Assembly (NCBI GenBank): GCA_002049455.2
Contig: KV918787.1
Span: 62,001 to 126,000 of the forward strand
Source: Porphyra umbilicalis
Lineage: Eukaryota; Rhodophyta; Bangiophyceae; Bangiales; Bangiaceae
Length of the DNA stretch: 64,000 nucleotides
Direction of reading: 5' to 3'
Part shown: positions 32,542 through 44,527 of the stretch, piece by piece
Position numbering within the stretch: the first letter of the stretch is position 1
Layout: each line of letters starts with the position of its first letter
Notes under the pieces: generated by a model
The model's input: only the letters and a program-made list of their open reading frames with translations
What the model was told of the DNA's origin: nothing
The model's database searches: none
Position numbers and translations under genes: made by a program

Positions 32542-32677
32542 TACAGCCGTTCTCCGAAAAATCCCGCACTCCAACAGTTGTAAAAGAGTTCCAAATCGGC
32601 CTCTGCGGGGTCGTGGAGGTCGATTTGGACCTTTTTTGCAACTGATGGAGTGCGGGATTTTTGGGAGAACGGCTGTA
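32542..32677. mobile_element. TA-flanked MITE, family B, copy 2
   Basis: Same length (136 bp), same termini (CAGCCGTTCTCC) and TA flanks as the copy at 24473-24608. The stem has a few mismatches and the loop is CTCTGCGGGGTCGTGGAG. Confidence 0.88.
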
Positions 32678-33069
32678 AGTGAGTTTCTGGATAATCAAAC
32701 AGATGCCAACACTCAAACAGGAAGGCCCGTCTTCCCCCAAAGAAAAAATGGATTCTGTACTGAGACACATGAATGAAAAGAGCAGGTCTTCAGCTCGCCA
32801 ACCATGTGATCAGCTTTTCCATACGCCATCGTCGTCGGCAGAGACGGGTTGCCGAGTGTTTTTGATGGGGTCTCTGTCCAGACGTTCCAACGGTCAATTT
32901 TTGGCTCAAATCGCCCTCTGCGACCCTGCCAAGTGTCCATTGCGCGCGCGGGCCAAAAATCTGACCAGGCAGAAAAGAACGATTCCCAGTCCTGAGCTCG
33001 TGTGTTGCGCGTGGCGCGGCCCGAGCTACGGTAGTTCCACATGTCCATGTGAAGCGCACTTCCGGTGCA

Positions 33070-33771
33070 ATGAGTACGCCAGATACAGCGGGGCATTCTT
33101 CATCACGTCGAGACGCTTCGGAGGCCATAAAGCAGTACATCCTCGTCGTCCCGGAAAGGCAATCCACATGGCTTCAAAGAAAAAACCTGGTCATACGACC
33201 ACGCTCAGGCCGATTTCAGAACCCAATGTGGGTCCACATGGCTAGAAATGGCTTTTGTGTCCCACCCCCAGTTAAGCTCCACTGCGCCGCGGGGGAGCTG
33301 TCAAAAGGAGCAGACCGAGTGGTGTCGGACGTTAACCTGGAGCTGTTGGTGTCACGCCTCACCCCGGTGGTCCGCAAAAACCTGTCGTGCCCGACAATCG
33401 TGCAGGGAACGCTTTCGACAGCGGGACGAGCAACTGTTTTGACGGCGCCGGAGGTGCTGGCGGCTGTTCAGCAGCTTGACGCCGACAAGCTCAAGAATCA
33501 GCAGGACCTCGAGTTGGGTCGTCGGCAGAGGGAGGCGACGGTGGCAGCCAACAAGCCCAAAAAGGCCGAGCTGGCTGCAGCGCAGGAGCGCACGAAGTGG
33601 GCCAAGGTTTGGTGTCTGGTCAGTGAGGAGGCGGCCGAGGAGGGCCAGCACCGGCTGCACCGACTGTACCCGTCTCCCCGCAAGCTGGTCCTGCGGGAAC
33701 GTGCCAACAAGCAGCGCAAGCTGTTTCATGTGCCCAACGCGGGTGATTGTCGCCAGCGTGGACTGCTGTGA
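33070..33771 (+). CDS. Transposon-borne ORF, C-terminal part of an unknown protein
   Basis: The frame starts at ATG 33070 and ends at TGA 33769-33771. The C-terminal half is rich in Lys, Ala, Gln and Glu (residues about 125-190, with TAPEVLAAVQQLDADKLKNQ and KPKKAELAAAQERTKWAKVW) and is probably helical. This resembles the basic tail after the DDE domain of pogo/Tigger-type transposases, but no DDE residues are visible. It sits inside the TA-flanked element. A stretch like an intron acceptor (CCCCCAG) at about 33260-33270 suggests the real gene may be spliced. Confidence 0.4.
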   Translation: MSTPDTAGHSSSRRDASEAIKQYILVVPERQSTWLQRKNLVIRPRSGRFQNPMWVHMARNGFCVPPPVKLHCAAGELSKGADRVVSDVNLELLVSRLTPVVRKNLSCPTIVQGTLSTAGRATVLTAPEVLAAVQQLDADKLKNQQDLELGRRQREATVAANKPKKAELAAAQERTKWAKVWCLVSEEAAEEGQHRLHRLYPSPRKLVLRERANKQRKLFHVPNAGDCRQRGLL

Positions 33772-34185
33772 TCACGCCCTTGGTTCCTTTGTTCTTTTTT
33801 CTGTTCAAGCTGTGGTTGGATAGAATATTGCCGGGGTTTTCCAGGTTTTTGATTGGTGCAATAGGATTCACCCCCATAGACAGTTGACTCAATTCGGACG
33901 GTCACACATCAACACTGTGGTACAATTATCCGTCAACACTGTAGAACGCCCAGGTTTTCCCAGGATGCTTGATGGGTTGTTAACTGGTGTATACCCCGAT
34001 ACCGACCCACCTACCAACAAAAAGAGTGAAGCGTCCATTTTTTGTGGAAAAAAGATGATGGAGGAGGGGAGGGTGAGCTGAGCCCAACGGTGTGCTTCTC
34101 GAAGGAAGTGAACCAGTGGTTAATAAACGGGGACAGGATGGGTTCTTATCTGGTGTCAGACGGATACACGTATCCTACGCAGCTG

Positions 34186-34640
34186 CACAGTGGGGCTTAA
34201 ACCACGTGCCTGGAAGATCTGCATTTCCGTGTAAATGGCTTGCACAAAGGCGTGCAGAAATCCTGCAATCGTCGATTCTGACCCTTCCAGAGCGTGTGCG
34301 CTGTACAGAACCTTTGTAGAGCGATGCCCCTGGGCTATAAAGACGTTGCCCAGATCCCTTTTCTACACCTTTCGTACCGCAGTGGAGGTATCTATGAGTA
34401 TGAAAAACACGAGACCTGGCCTCCTCTTCATGCGCACGGGGCGCCCACAAACGTGTTTCTTGTGTCCAAAATTCTTGTACCTCGCACACTGAGTTCATGC
34501 AAGCGCGTTTGCACAAGCAAGTGCAGAAATTCTGTATCTTGATCCGTTGATATGCAGAAATTCCGAAAACGTGATGCATTTTTTGTGCACGAGTCAGTGC
34601 TGCCGTGCAGAATTCTTGCACGCCACCGGTCCGCCGGTCG
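34186..34640 (-). repeat. Dispersed repeat rich in GTGCAAG words, copy 3
   Basis: Begins GCACAGTGGGGCTTAAACCA, the inverted form of the terminal word of the copies at 24945-25180 and 46390-46650, and contains CCACAAACGTGTTTCTTG as in 23940-24320. No protein is seen. Confidence 0.55.
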
Positions 34641-34824
34641 GAGGGAAGCGCAGCGCGACCTTGGTTGTTCTTTCTTGCACGTCTTTGGCGACACCACTGG
34701 CACCGTTTCTGGCTCCAGCACCGGCGCCCAGCATCGCTCTTCAGCATTCCGCCCGATGCTCGTCTCGTCCACCCCACCCCCCATGGCACGACCTGCCAAC
34801 GACCACTCCCACAAAACTAAACAA

Positions 34825-37800
34825 TCAAGCGTCAACGGGCCTCCCACCGTCGATGTCCCACTCTATCCGCTCCGAGTAGGCGCGACGCAGGCGCTGGAGC
34901 AGCGCCGCGGCCGCGGTGCAAACATCCTCCCCGTTGACTGAGCCACCCGTCGCCCACTTAGCAAACGGGTACGACTTGGTGCGCTGCACAAAGAGCCGAA
35001 GAACGGCTGCCTGCTCGAGCAGGAGGGCGTTGACCTCCGCCGCCGATTTAGGACCCTCGCCCGGCAGGGCTGCCACCGCCTCGCACGAGCTGTATACAGC
35101 GGGGCGAGAAAACACCAACGGCAGCAGCTCGGGCGGGGGGAAGAACGAGGGAAGAGCAGCCAGTCGCGCTCGTCTCTGCAGTTGAGCCGTTGACGCGGGG
35201 CGCTCAGACTCGGCCGACGATGCCGACGCTAAACCCAAACCAAGTGACGCGGGGCGCGACCCATGCCGGTCCGCACCAAACATCCCGAGTGCGCTGTCAT
35301 CGTCGCTTGAAGCAGACGACAGCGGGGTCGTGGCTGAGGCGGCACCCCGCAGGTCACCATCGGCGTCAGCCGGGCTTTCGCCTCCTGCGGAAGCCACCAC
35401 CCCCGCCGCGACGGCAGCGCGCATAGCAGCGGCTCGACGAGCGGCAGCGTGCTCCACGACCGCGCTCTTCTCGCCGCCGTTTAGGCGGCCACAGACACAG
35501 GCGACGATGACACGTTGCCGCCTGCGCAGGCCCCGTCGAAGAGCTTCCTTCTTTCCCCGGACCTTGGTGCCGTCAGCACGTTGCCGCGCCGTCCCACTGA
35601 CGGCGACGACCGGCTTGAGGGAGTGCAACGAAATTTTCAGCTCATCCCCGCCGTCCACGACCTCAAGCTCCAGCTCGGCGTCGTTGTGACCCAGTGATCG
35701 TATTGCCTCAAAGTCCGCCGTCCCGTCCCGGCCAAACGCCTTGCAGCACTTGCATACACGGATGACCTCCGTGAAGACGAGGGCCGACGGGTGCGAGCGG
35801 GGGGTGGAAAAATGGATCGTCGCCTGCTGCACAGCCGCCATGTTCGACAGCAGCTCAGCCGGGGACGCGCTGTTGCCATGGTTGTGCAAAAAGCGGCCGA
35901 CTCCGCGGAGGTGCCCCTCCATGTTGTCGTCGGACACAAGGGCCACCCCAGACCGGGCAACCCCAAGCTGGATCTGCATGTGGGCAATGGGTGCATGGAG
36001 GTAGAGCGTTGCCACCTTCGTGTCTTTTGTAACGGGGTCCAGCGGCTTAACGTCTTCCCACAGCGGGCCGAGAAGAGAAGCGGCCAGCTGCGCGGCGGCG
36101 GCGCCTCCCGCTCGTGCCACCGCGTCTGGTCCCGTCAGGGCCTCGCGCCACGAGGCATTCATGAGCTGGGTCAGCTGCAACATGATGAAAAAGGCCGGGT
36201 CCAAGTGGTTGGAGTATATATCGGGGTGGACGACCGCCGCCGCCACGAGCTCCCGGAACTCTCGGAGGTATAGGCTCCCCAGACATCCCTTTCCGGCAAT
36301 TGCCAGAAGCACCCGCCGTGCCTTGTCCTGCAAGCCCTCGGGTTGGCATGCCAGGATGAACAGAACGACGCGCTTGGCAATGTTTCCCGTACAATGCAGC
36401 ACGGGGAGCTGAAGAGCGACTGGGACACCCCGCAGCGGCGAGTAGCCACGTACACCGCCGGCCAGCCGACGACAGCCATTTAGGGCCTCCGTGAGCGTGC
36501 TGGCGGCGATAGGGTAAATGGCCTGCACGGGTGTATTGGCCGTGCGGCAGCCGGCGGTGTGGCAGTAGAGGATGCCAGTGCCCTCAACGGCTTCGGAAGA
36601 GAGCGGAATGAGCCGCTTGCACGTCGGGCAGGGCGTAAAAATGTCACCGTCGGACAATGTGAATGCACCCTTGGCGCGGACGCAGAAGTTGGCAAGCGCC
36701 CAGACGGCCATCTCCCACTGGCCGCCGACCACGTCGACGTCTCGGTCGTCACCACCGGTGACGTGGCGGCTTGGGCGGAGGAAGTGCACCAGCCGGCAGC
36801 CGACGCACACGGGGCACCGACCGGCGTCGCTACCACCCGTAAGGCCCCAAAGTCCATGGATCATGCAAAAGTCGGCTACACGTGGGGATGCAAAAGCATG
36901 CGGATGGGCAGAGCACAGGGCGCGAAAGAGCAAAGCCGGAGTGGTTAGTGGATGTACGCCTTTCACTCGTACGACGCACGATTCCCCATCCGCCCTCCAT
37001 TGTTGAATCTCTCTTCAGGCGGCAACCAGCCGCCGCATTCCCTCATCACACGTACCACACACATGGATGGACTGGTACAACCGTAGTGGCTGCCTTGCGT
37101 CACCGATTCTGGCGACCTGTCCCGACTGGGAGCCTTCGGACGCGGCTGTCACTGGGATGGTGAAGCCGTCCGAGTTGAGACGCTTGAGGGTGTCCCTCAC
37201 ATGCGCCCATATGCCCCGGTCGACCTCCTTCTCCCCAGACAGCACGTACACAATCGGTGTTAGGTCCGTACGCCCGTGCGCGAGCAGCGGAGAGGACAGA
37301 GAGACGGTCAGCGCCGTGAGCTGGCGCCGCTTGATGGTCCCCCCGTCGGCCGCAAAAGTGATGACGGCCGGTGGGGCGCCAGCGACCCGGCTGGCGGTGG
37401 CTCCTGCAACAGCAGCCGAGTCCACCGCCCGCTGCAGCGCTGCTTGTGCGTCAAAGCCGACAGCCAAGATCTTGACCGGGTCGCTGGTGTCGGTGTCCTC
37501 TAGGTACGACTCGGCCTGCACCTGGAGCGCGGCAAGCGCCGCAGGATCGTCCGGCACCGCGGCATAGCACCCCTCCGTCTCTGTGTCGGCGTTGAAAAAG
37601 TGGATGCCCCCGTCCTCGTCCTCCGACACGTCCTCCTCGAGGAGCTCGCCACGGCCGCCTCCGTCGCCGCTCGACGGTGTCCGTTCTTCCCAGTAGGTGT
37701 TGGTGTGGCTCCTAAGACGCTTCTCCAAACCCCACTGGTTCCGGTACCGTCGGATGCCCGACGCACCGCTCCCGTCAATGTAGTCCCACCGCATCAGCCC

Positions 37801-38829
37801 CCCCAGCGCCGAGCGCGTAAAAAAGAAAGGATCAATGCCGTCCCGCTGGAATGCCTGTCGTCGCTCCTCCCGTAGCTGCGAGCGCGTGGGGAACAGGTGC
37901 ATTTGGGAGAGACCATGCGAGAGGCGCAAGCGGCCTGCCCGCGAGCCCCCGTCGCAAGCGCCGTGCTCAACCCAGGATCGAGTGCGGGCGACGGAACCAG
38001 CAGAGTGCCCCCCATGCAGCAATGCTGGCCACCGTGCTCGGGCAGCCGCCTCTCCCCTCTTCTTGTACAGGCGCGCGCCGGTCGCCGACAATCGCCGCGC
38101 GATGGCCTTGTGGGCGGCCACGTAGACACTGTCATCCCGCACGCTGCGATGCTCAACCAGCGGCACGTTCCCGTTGGCAATGACCCCCCCACTGGCCTTG
38201 ACAGCGGCCACTGCGCGCTTACCAATCTTGTTGATATTAGCGGAAGTCAGCGCTTGGCCTTCGACAAAGCCCCGAAAGGAAGACCACCCCTCCCCCGTGG
38301 ACCAGGCACCTGGTTGACCCGCACACGCAGAAGCCACGTAGGAGACTGACGGGCGCGCCCCGGAGCAGCTCAGGTAGGCCGCCGGTGACAAGTGAGGAAG
38401 CGCCCTTACGTACACCTCCAGGGGCGGCATCCATGCCAGCGCCCTCACTACCACCACCGCCGACAAGCGCTCAGCGTCGTCCGAGAAGCCCAACACGGGC
38501 CCGCGGATGAGCCAGCGCCTACAGGTAGTTCCTCCGTGGGCGGCGCAGCGGTACGGGGCGACGCACCCAAGCGGGTCAGTGGTGGCGGCCGCTGCCGCAC
38601 AGGTGGGCGCCTCGACTTCAGACAACTCGATCACCCGAAACGTAGGGGTTTGGCGCTTTCTCCGACCTTGGTTGGCTGAGAGGTACTGCCCCCCCTCGCT
38701 GCGCGCCCGCGTTGGTGCCGCACCGGCGGCGCCATCGGGGAGGGGGGCGGCCGCACCGATGCCTCCAGCCGGGGGTGACGCCCCCGACGCGTCAGACAGA
38801 TCGTCCTCATCAGTTGAAGAATCGGGCAT
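34825..38829 (-). pseudogene. Large transposase-like protein, one in-frame TGA
   Basis: A single minus-strand register runs about 1335 codons from ATG 38829 to the stop at 34825, interrupted only by TGA at 37017-37015; the frame stays open through REIQQW after it. Upstream of the stop are an acidic leader, ITFAADGGTIKRRQLTALTV and DLTPIVYVLSGEKE, like the DGT-R catalytic stretch of DDE transposases. Downstream are FCMIHGLWGLTGGSDAGRCP with CPVC, a C2C2 zinc ribbon (CPTCKRL, YCHTAGC) and SDDNMEGHLRGVGRFLHNHG, similar to the end of uncharacterised large DDE transposon proteins. Codon use is even throughout, so decay is recent or the stop is read through. Family assignment beyond DDE-like is not secure. 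Confidence 0.55.
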
Positions 38830-41140
38830 GGGTGGGAGCAGGGGATACTCTTAGGAGTGTGGGGCGGGACAGTGCACTCCTACAGCCCAGAAGGGGGGAT
38901 CACAGAAAAGAGGGCGGGTGTGGCGATCGGCGGCAACAACGGTGCGTCTGACGATGACGCTCTGGTGGCCGAGCAATTGCCGCGGGCCAATGAGCCGTAT
39001 ACTTGCAACTCTGTCCGATGCATCTAGAGGACAGTCGGACTAATATGTTCTGTTTTAGTCTCGTGCGGACGGTCTGCGCCAATTTTGCGGCCGTTGGAGC
39101 GCTCCACGCGAGGGAGCAGCAAAAGTTAGCGACTGAGAGGGCTGTGAGAGAATATTGGAGGCCCATCCGCACTTTTTCCTGGGCGTACCCATCGCCCTTT
39201 TGAAAAAGAATACCGGTTCCCAAACTCCTCGGCAGCCGACTCTGACTGACAATCTGAGGGCTCTGCTTGTTGTCGTCCACGTCCGTCGACGTCGACACGA
39301 CGGTCAACACCGCTGCCGTCCTTCTCCCCAGCATTTTCGTCCTCGCGGAACACTCACCCCCCTTCCACCTATCTACCGGCCATTCGTGCCCCCTTGAACC
39401 CTGCGCTGCTAGATATGTGATGGTAGGGGACGAGAGGGGGGCGTAGGTATCCTCCACGACGCCATTCCGGGCGTCACGGTTGCTGTTTTGGTGGTTGTCG
39501 CACAACCGCCGCTTCCCCGCCTCTCCAGGGCCCTTACTGACCCCGCTCCCCTTGCACTTTTCATGGCTGACCCCCCCACTAGGAATGGCAGATCATCAGC
39601 ATCTGCATTGCGTATTCCTCCGCTGGTGTGCCTGAGCTGATGTTCGCAACGTCCACCACGATACCGCCGCCCGCCCCTTCTGGCGCCGCCAGACGCCACC
39701 GTGCCCACGAGGAAGCACATGCCCCCTTCCCTACAGTTCTAGGCCCGGGCGTCTATGAAGGGCGGCGTGGCCGGCGGCGAATCCGTCACGACTGCCTCGC
39801 CCGTCAAGAGGCCAGACGGCGCCTGCGTCGGTGCCACCCCGATCGGTCTCCACCTCTTGTTGGAGCCCGCCTCGGTTGGGACTGAGGACGGCCGCAGAGA
39901 AAGCGACGGCGCGCTGCAGGCGTCAATGACAATGCCGCATTTTTTGCCGGTCGCGGCCATCGGAGTCCGGGACGCCGTCGGGCGGCTGGACGGGATGGGG
40001 GCGTCTGTCGGGCGGGGAGCGGGAGTGCGTGAAGCCGCCGAGCGGCGAATGGCGATGGGGATGAGCGTCGCCGTCGGGCGGCGCGTTGGCGGCGATGGCG
40101 TTGGCGGACTCGTGGAGGGAGTGACAGGTCACCGTCTGGGTGTTGGCGTCGGCGGCGGTGGCGACGGTGGCCACGGGGTCGACCGCCGACGACTTGGCGG
40201 AGTGGCCGACGACGCTCTCACCCCCCCGTACTCACGAGGGTGGTGCAATGGCCGCCTCTCTGTCGGTTCTCGTTGATGCCATCCTCCTTGCGCGATTGCT
40301 GGTCGTGAGATCAGAGCCGCTGCCTTTCCCCGCCGCCCGGTGCGGCGTCGCCGCCGACGCGGTCACCACCGCGGTCCACGCGTTTTACGCGACGGGGCGG
40401 TGGCCGCTTGGGCGGGTGACAGTGGGTCCTTTCTTGGACGCTTCTGGGACACTGCCGGCGGCGGAGGCGACGCCGATCGGCGGGCGACCGAGGCGCACCT
40501 CTTTGCGGTCACCCTAGTCGGGGGGGGGTCAACACTGTCGGCCTTTCCGCGGTGGCATTGCGGGAGTGCGTTGTGAGGGGGGGGGGCGACGGCAGTACCA
40601 GCAGTGTGTGGCATCTGCAGTTCGCCACTTCGTGATGGGTCAGATGCAGTGCCGCCCCGGCGTGCTTGTGCCGCCACGGCGCGTGGAGGATCCTTTTTAC
40701 ACCACTCTTCTTGGACAGCACCGTGGCATCGACCCGCGTACCGGGGCCAGGACGCTCGTACCGCGGTCCGACACGCCCCAGCTTCGCACGAGCATTATCA
40801 GGGTGGGGAGCGCGGGTATGGTCAGCGCATACGGCCGACGGGCGTACCCACCATTGCAATCCGACGAGGGGCGTGGTGGTGGATGCAGACAGAGACAATC
40901 ATGGAGGCAGCCGAGATGGGCAGGCGCGTTCCAACAGCGTCATTGTTTTCCCACTTCAATATGGCTTTCTCCCTCGTGCAAAATTGTATCTACTCAGACT
41001 TACGACCCAAATCATGTATAGGGGGTGTTACTTGTCAATACGGGGGCTACTCATGCTCAGGCAAGTGTTTCATTTGGAGCGAGCATTTCATTTTGACGGA
41101 GCATTCAAGGAGAGCAAGAAGAGCGACTTTGACAAGCATG
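38830..41140. other. No recognised gene; possible GC-rich ORF ending at 40576
   Basis: Between 39750 and 40576 the plus strand has GC-rich open frames in three registers (for example from ATG 40246, and a frame ending GSTLSAFPRWHCGSAL). The last ends with TGA at 40574-40576 followed by ten G, the same arrangement as the conserved genes nearby, so an unrecognised gene broken by frameshifts may be here. A minus-strand frame 39960-39739 is also open. I cannot name any of these. Confidence 0.3.
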
Positions 41141-41257
41141 CCCCAACGGTAGCATAATCGGTTAAGTCCTTTCATGCAGTCCGGGGCAGTGAACGGAAAG
41201 ACGTGTTCACCGGCTTGCCATTCAAGAGGTCGCGGGTTCGATTCTGGATCCTTCGGG
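41141..41257 (+). other. tRNA-like sequence or SINE relic
   Basis: TAGCATAATCGGTTAAGTCC at 41150 resembles a Pol III A box, and CGGGTTCGATTCTGG at 41232 resembles a B box. The distance (about 85 bp) is too long for an ordinary tRNA without an intron, and the T-stem and acceptor pair poorly. A tRNA-derived SINE or pseudo-tRNA is most likely. Confidence 0.3.
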
Positions 41258-43828
41258 TTATATCGCGTTTGACGAAATGCGAAAACCCCCATGCAGGCGT
41301 GCCGACGGGTCGTACTGCATCGGCAGAAGGAGGAATTGTCCGCAACACCTCGGCACCGCTTCGCGCAAGAGAAAGTTGAGAGTGATGTGCACGTGCGGAT
41401 CGGAAATTGGTGGCAGGCTCCTCAGCATGCGTGCTGGTGTAATTAGGGTTGTAAGTCATCATCCAATCGGGGTCACATCGTCGTCAAACCTGGGGTCGTC
41501 AGGGGCGCAGCTTTCTCTTTTGCCTCTTGCTCCCATGCTGCTTTTTTCTCTTTTTGTACTTCGTCCGGACCGCTCCCTCTCTATTCCACCCCATTCCTCT
41601 CTGCCCGTTGCCGACACTTCTCCTCCCCCACACGCTGGTCTTGCTGCTGTGCGAGCACGCCCAACCTTCTCGACCGCGAGTCAAGTGGCCGTTGCTCGAC
41701 GCGGTAGTCGGTGGGAGGTCAGAGCTGCTCGCCTGGTGCCACAGGGTTGACGCTCCCGCCAACCTGCCGTCGGCGCCCCCCGCCTGCTTCCGACAGCAGC
41801 AGTCCCGCACGCCCGCCGCGCCGTCCGTCCCGCCGCGCGCCGTGTGTCCCCCCGCCGACCGTGTCGTGCCGCCCGACCAGGTGCCGTGTCCGCGCGCCGC
41901 GCGCGCGCCACGCGCGCGACGCCCGACCAACAGCGCATCCCATGCACCCAACTGCCGCTCCCTCCCTGACCGAAGGCGCCGATCCCGCGCCCGCGGGTGG
42001 TCCTCACGTAGCAACCGCCGGCCGCTCCCACCACACATGTTGCACCCCTATGAGCTGCGGGGTGTCCGCGCCACGTGCTCGCCATCCGACAGGTTTGACG
42101 CGTGCGCTGTTGCCCGCTTGTGGCGCTGGCCACAGGGACGAAGGGTGGGTGGAGCACCTCCCCTCAGCGCCCCCCAGCTCCAACAGTCCCGCGCTGGCGG
42201 CAGCTTGCGGCCGCCTCCTCGGCTGAGGGTCGAGGCCGGCCACAGCCACCCGGTCACGATTTCCCTGCCGGTACGCTCTTGTCGTATCCGCCCTCCTGCT
42301 GTCGCCCCTCGACGGCGGCATCGACCGGCGGGCAGCCGGCCGCCTCGTCCACGGAGAAAGAGCAATCAGATAGGTCGAGAAAACGGATACAAGAGGGTGT
42401 CTTGACAAATGCAAGCGACCAGAAGCAGTCTCATGCTCACGCCGCCCGCGTTTCTCCATCTCCAACCAAGCCCTCCATCGTTCTCCCACGCCCTCAACAA
42501 CCACGCAAGCCCCTTTCATTCGCTCCCCCGAACATCTACGCATCAACATTCCACCCGCACACCCGCTGAACAACTGCGAGATACACCCGAGGGAGCAGCT
42601 CCAGAAAAGGACAAAAAGAAGCGAAGCATACCGATGGGTACGAGTCCGCAGGCAGGCAACGACACAATGGTGGTCCACCAGACAAGCGGCGGAAGCAAAG
42701 ATACGGATCGACGTCTCACCAAAAAGAAGAACGCGTCGCCGTCATCGGCTTTGGGTGAAGTTTCTGCCATGGCCCGCGGCATGTCGGCTGCGATGGTCGG
42801 CGTCGAGGGGCGGGAAGGAGGCGGGAGCGGTTGGGAACGGGAGGGGCGATGGGCATCCCGACAGCGGCATGTGGCGAGCGCAGCGGAGGATGCTGCAGCA
42901 CTGAGTGGACGTGGCACGCTGTGGATGCACAGGGAGCGGAATCGATTGTCAGTCAGGTGATCTGGGTGAGGGTCTCGAAAAGCGTTAGGAACATCCCCAA
43001 TCTGTCCGGCCGCTCAAGCGAAAAGATGGAGAAGGGATGTCGGGACACAGCTAAATTTCTCTGTGTGGTGCTGCATCTTGCAAAAAAGACCTAAAGAATC
43101 CTTAGTGAAGCCCTGGGCCGGCACGATGGTGCCTTAAGCGAATCAGGGGGGGGTCGCCTGGCGATTTAGCCGAACGGGAATTGAGTTGTCGACGTTGAGC
43201 GACTCCGCACGCGTTCAATTTGGGCGTGGCGCTCGCTCCGCGTCATGGTGCAAGCGTCTTCCCGCCCTTGTCGTGGAAATGGGGACGGCCCTGTTACCGC
43301 CACCGCCGTGGGCGGCGCACGCTCGCGTGTCGTGCTGCTGGAATCGATGAGCTACAACAGCTTCGGGGACGCGCATTCATTGGCGGGATGACCAGGCGCC
43401 GTTCTCGTTCTGCCAAACGAGGCAGTTGCGTACCGTGGTGTCATGACAGACGGGCACGGGAGTCGACCGCCATGCGGGCATCTCGTCCGCCCCCGCGGTG
43501 GATGCCCTCACTGGTACGTGACGTGGCGTTGTTGCTGGGCACCGAGAGCTGGCATTTGTGCAGGCCACGTGAGGAGAGAGAACAAGCCCGCGGGGGGACC
43601 ACGAATTGCACTGCCTGCGCGAGTAGACTGCCTGAATGGGCGGCCGTGGCAGGCACAGTTTGGCGACGGGCTCCTAAATGGGACAGAGCACCCGCCTGCC
43701 TGGATGTAGCGCTCATGCTGGTGAGTGCTCGTGCCCGTCTTTTCCGTGTGTGTGTGTCTGCCCTCCCGCCAAAGTGTTTGTGCGCTTTCTGGCCCCCACG
43801 ATCCTTTCGCCTTCACTGCGCTTCCACC
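41258..43828. other. No recognised gene
   Basis: Several overlapping plus and minus frames occur at 41500-42960, rich in Pro, Arg and Ser, with no domain. From 43220 to 43720 a plus-strand frame ends at a strong donor (GTGAGT at 43721), so upstream exons of the next gene may lie here. Confidence 0.35.
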
Positions 43829-44527
43829 ATGACGCCGGCCATCGCCATGCCGGCAGCCGGCGTGTTCAGCCTCGTCATCCGCCTCGTCGCGGGCGTGGCG
43901 CCCATCGACTCTGTGAACGGCTCCAACGTCCCCTTCCTCTTCTTGGTGCACCTGGCTATGCACTTTCGCAACCTGGCATTTGTACACTCGGCCGAGGACA
44001 CGGCCCGGTTGGCCAACTATGTCCAAGGGCTGCTTGAGAAGGCCAGTGTGGACGATGCCACTGCTGTGCTGGCCAGCGCCCTCTGCGTGGATGTAGAGTT
44101 GCTGGACGTCACCGAGCGAGTTGTGGTATGTTTGTTTCCTTTTTGCAACCCTTGAATGTCTTTATCACCTTGTGCCTCCCTGTACTGGCGGGATCGTGTG
44201 CGGTTCCTGGTGGGGTCCAATGTCGGTCATGTGTGCAGCTGTTGACTGGATGTCGGTTTTTGCAACATCCTTGGTCTACAATTTGTATGCTCCTTTTTCC
44301 CTCTGGCTGTCTTTCCCCTTCTGCTTCAACGACCCACGCAGGTATCGAAGCACTTCCAGAACCAGCCTTTCCTTTTCAACGTGACTGCGTCGTTGGCAAT
44401 GATCAACCCCAGCATGCGGGAGCGCGCCTGGATTTGTCGCAACATCTTGCTGCTGGACGGGTTCCAGCTCCCGACACCCCAGGCCGGCCCTGGGTCGGCC
44501 CGGTCGCCGGTGCTCGCGGCGGTCTAG
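43829..44527 (+). CDS. Hypothetical spliced gene
   Basis: Exon A runs 43829-44125 (99 codons; MTPAIAMPAAGVFSLVIRLV start). An intron with GTATGT donor and CCACGCAG acceptor covers 44126-44341, and exon B (44342-44527) continues in phase to TAG. The spliced product of about 160 residues is helix-rich (AEDTARLANYVQGLLEKASV, NVTASLAMINPSMRERAWI) and has a hydrophobic start. The true start may be further upstream through another intron, since a good donor lies at 43721 and an acceptor-like CCGGCAG near 43856. No family is recognised; a transposon or lineage-specific gene is possible. Confidence 0.45.

Larger units (their letters stand above)
31914..34166 (+). mobile_element. TA-flanked DNA transposon (Tc1/mariner/pogo-like) with nested MITEs
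   Basis: A 26-bp sequence starting TATCCGTCTGACACCAGATA at 31914 is present as an exact inverted copy ending at 34166. Treating the outer TA as the target duplication gives TCCGTC termini and a TA target, typical of the Tc1/mariner/pogo superfamily. The word CAGATAAGAACC recurs inside (near 32493), as subterminal transposase-binding repeats often do. The 2.25-kb interior holds one plausible coding frame (33070-33771) and two younger MITEs (31940-32475 and 32542-32677). No complete transposase is seen, so the element is probably non-autonomous or deleted. Confidence 0.75.

Noticed and set aside
37015-37017. TGA as a selenocysteine codon
   Set aside because: No SECIS-like structure or redox motif was evident and transposon proteins are not known selenoproteins; kept only as a possible readthrough.
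41527-42405. A 292-residue plus-strand frame with a hydrophobic start
   Set aside because: Competing frames on both strands, Pro/Arg-rich, no motif; coding not supportable.
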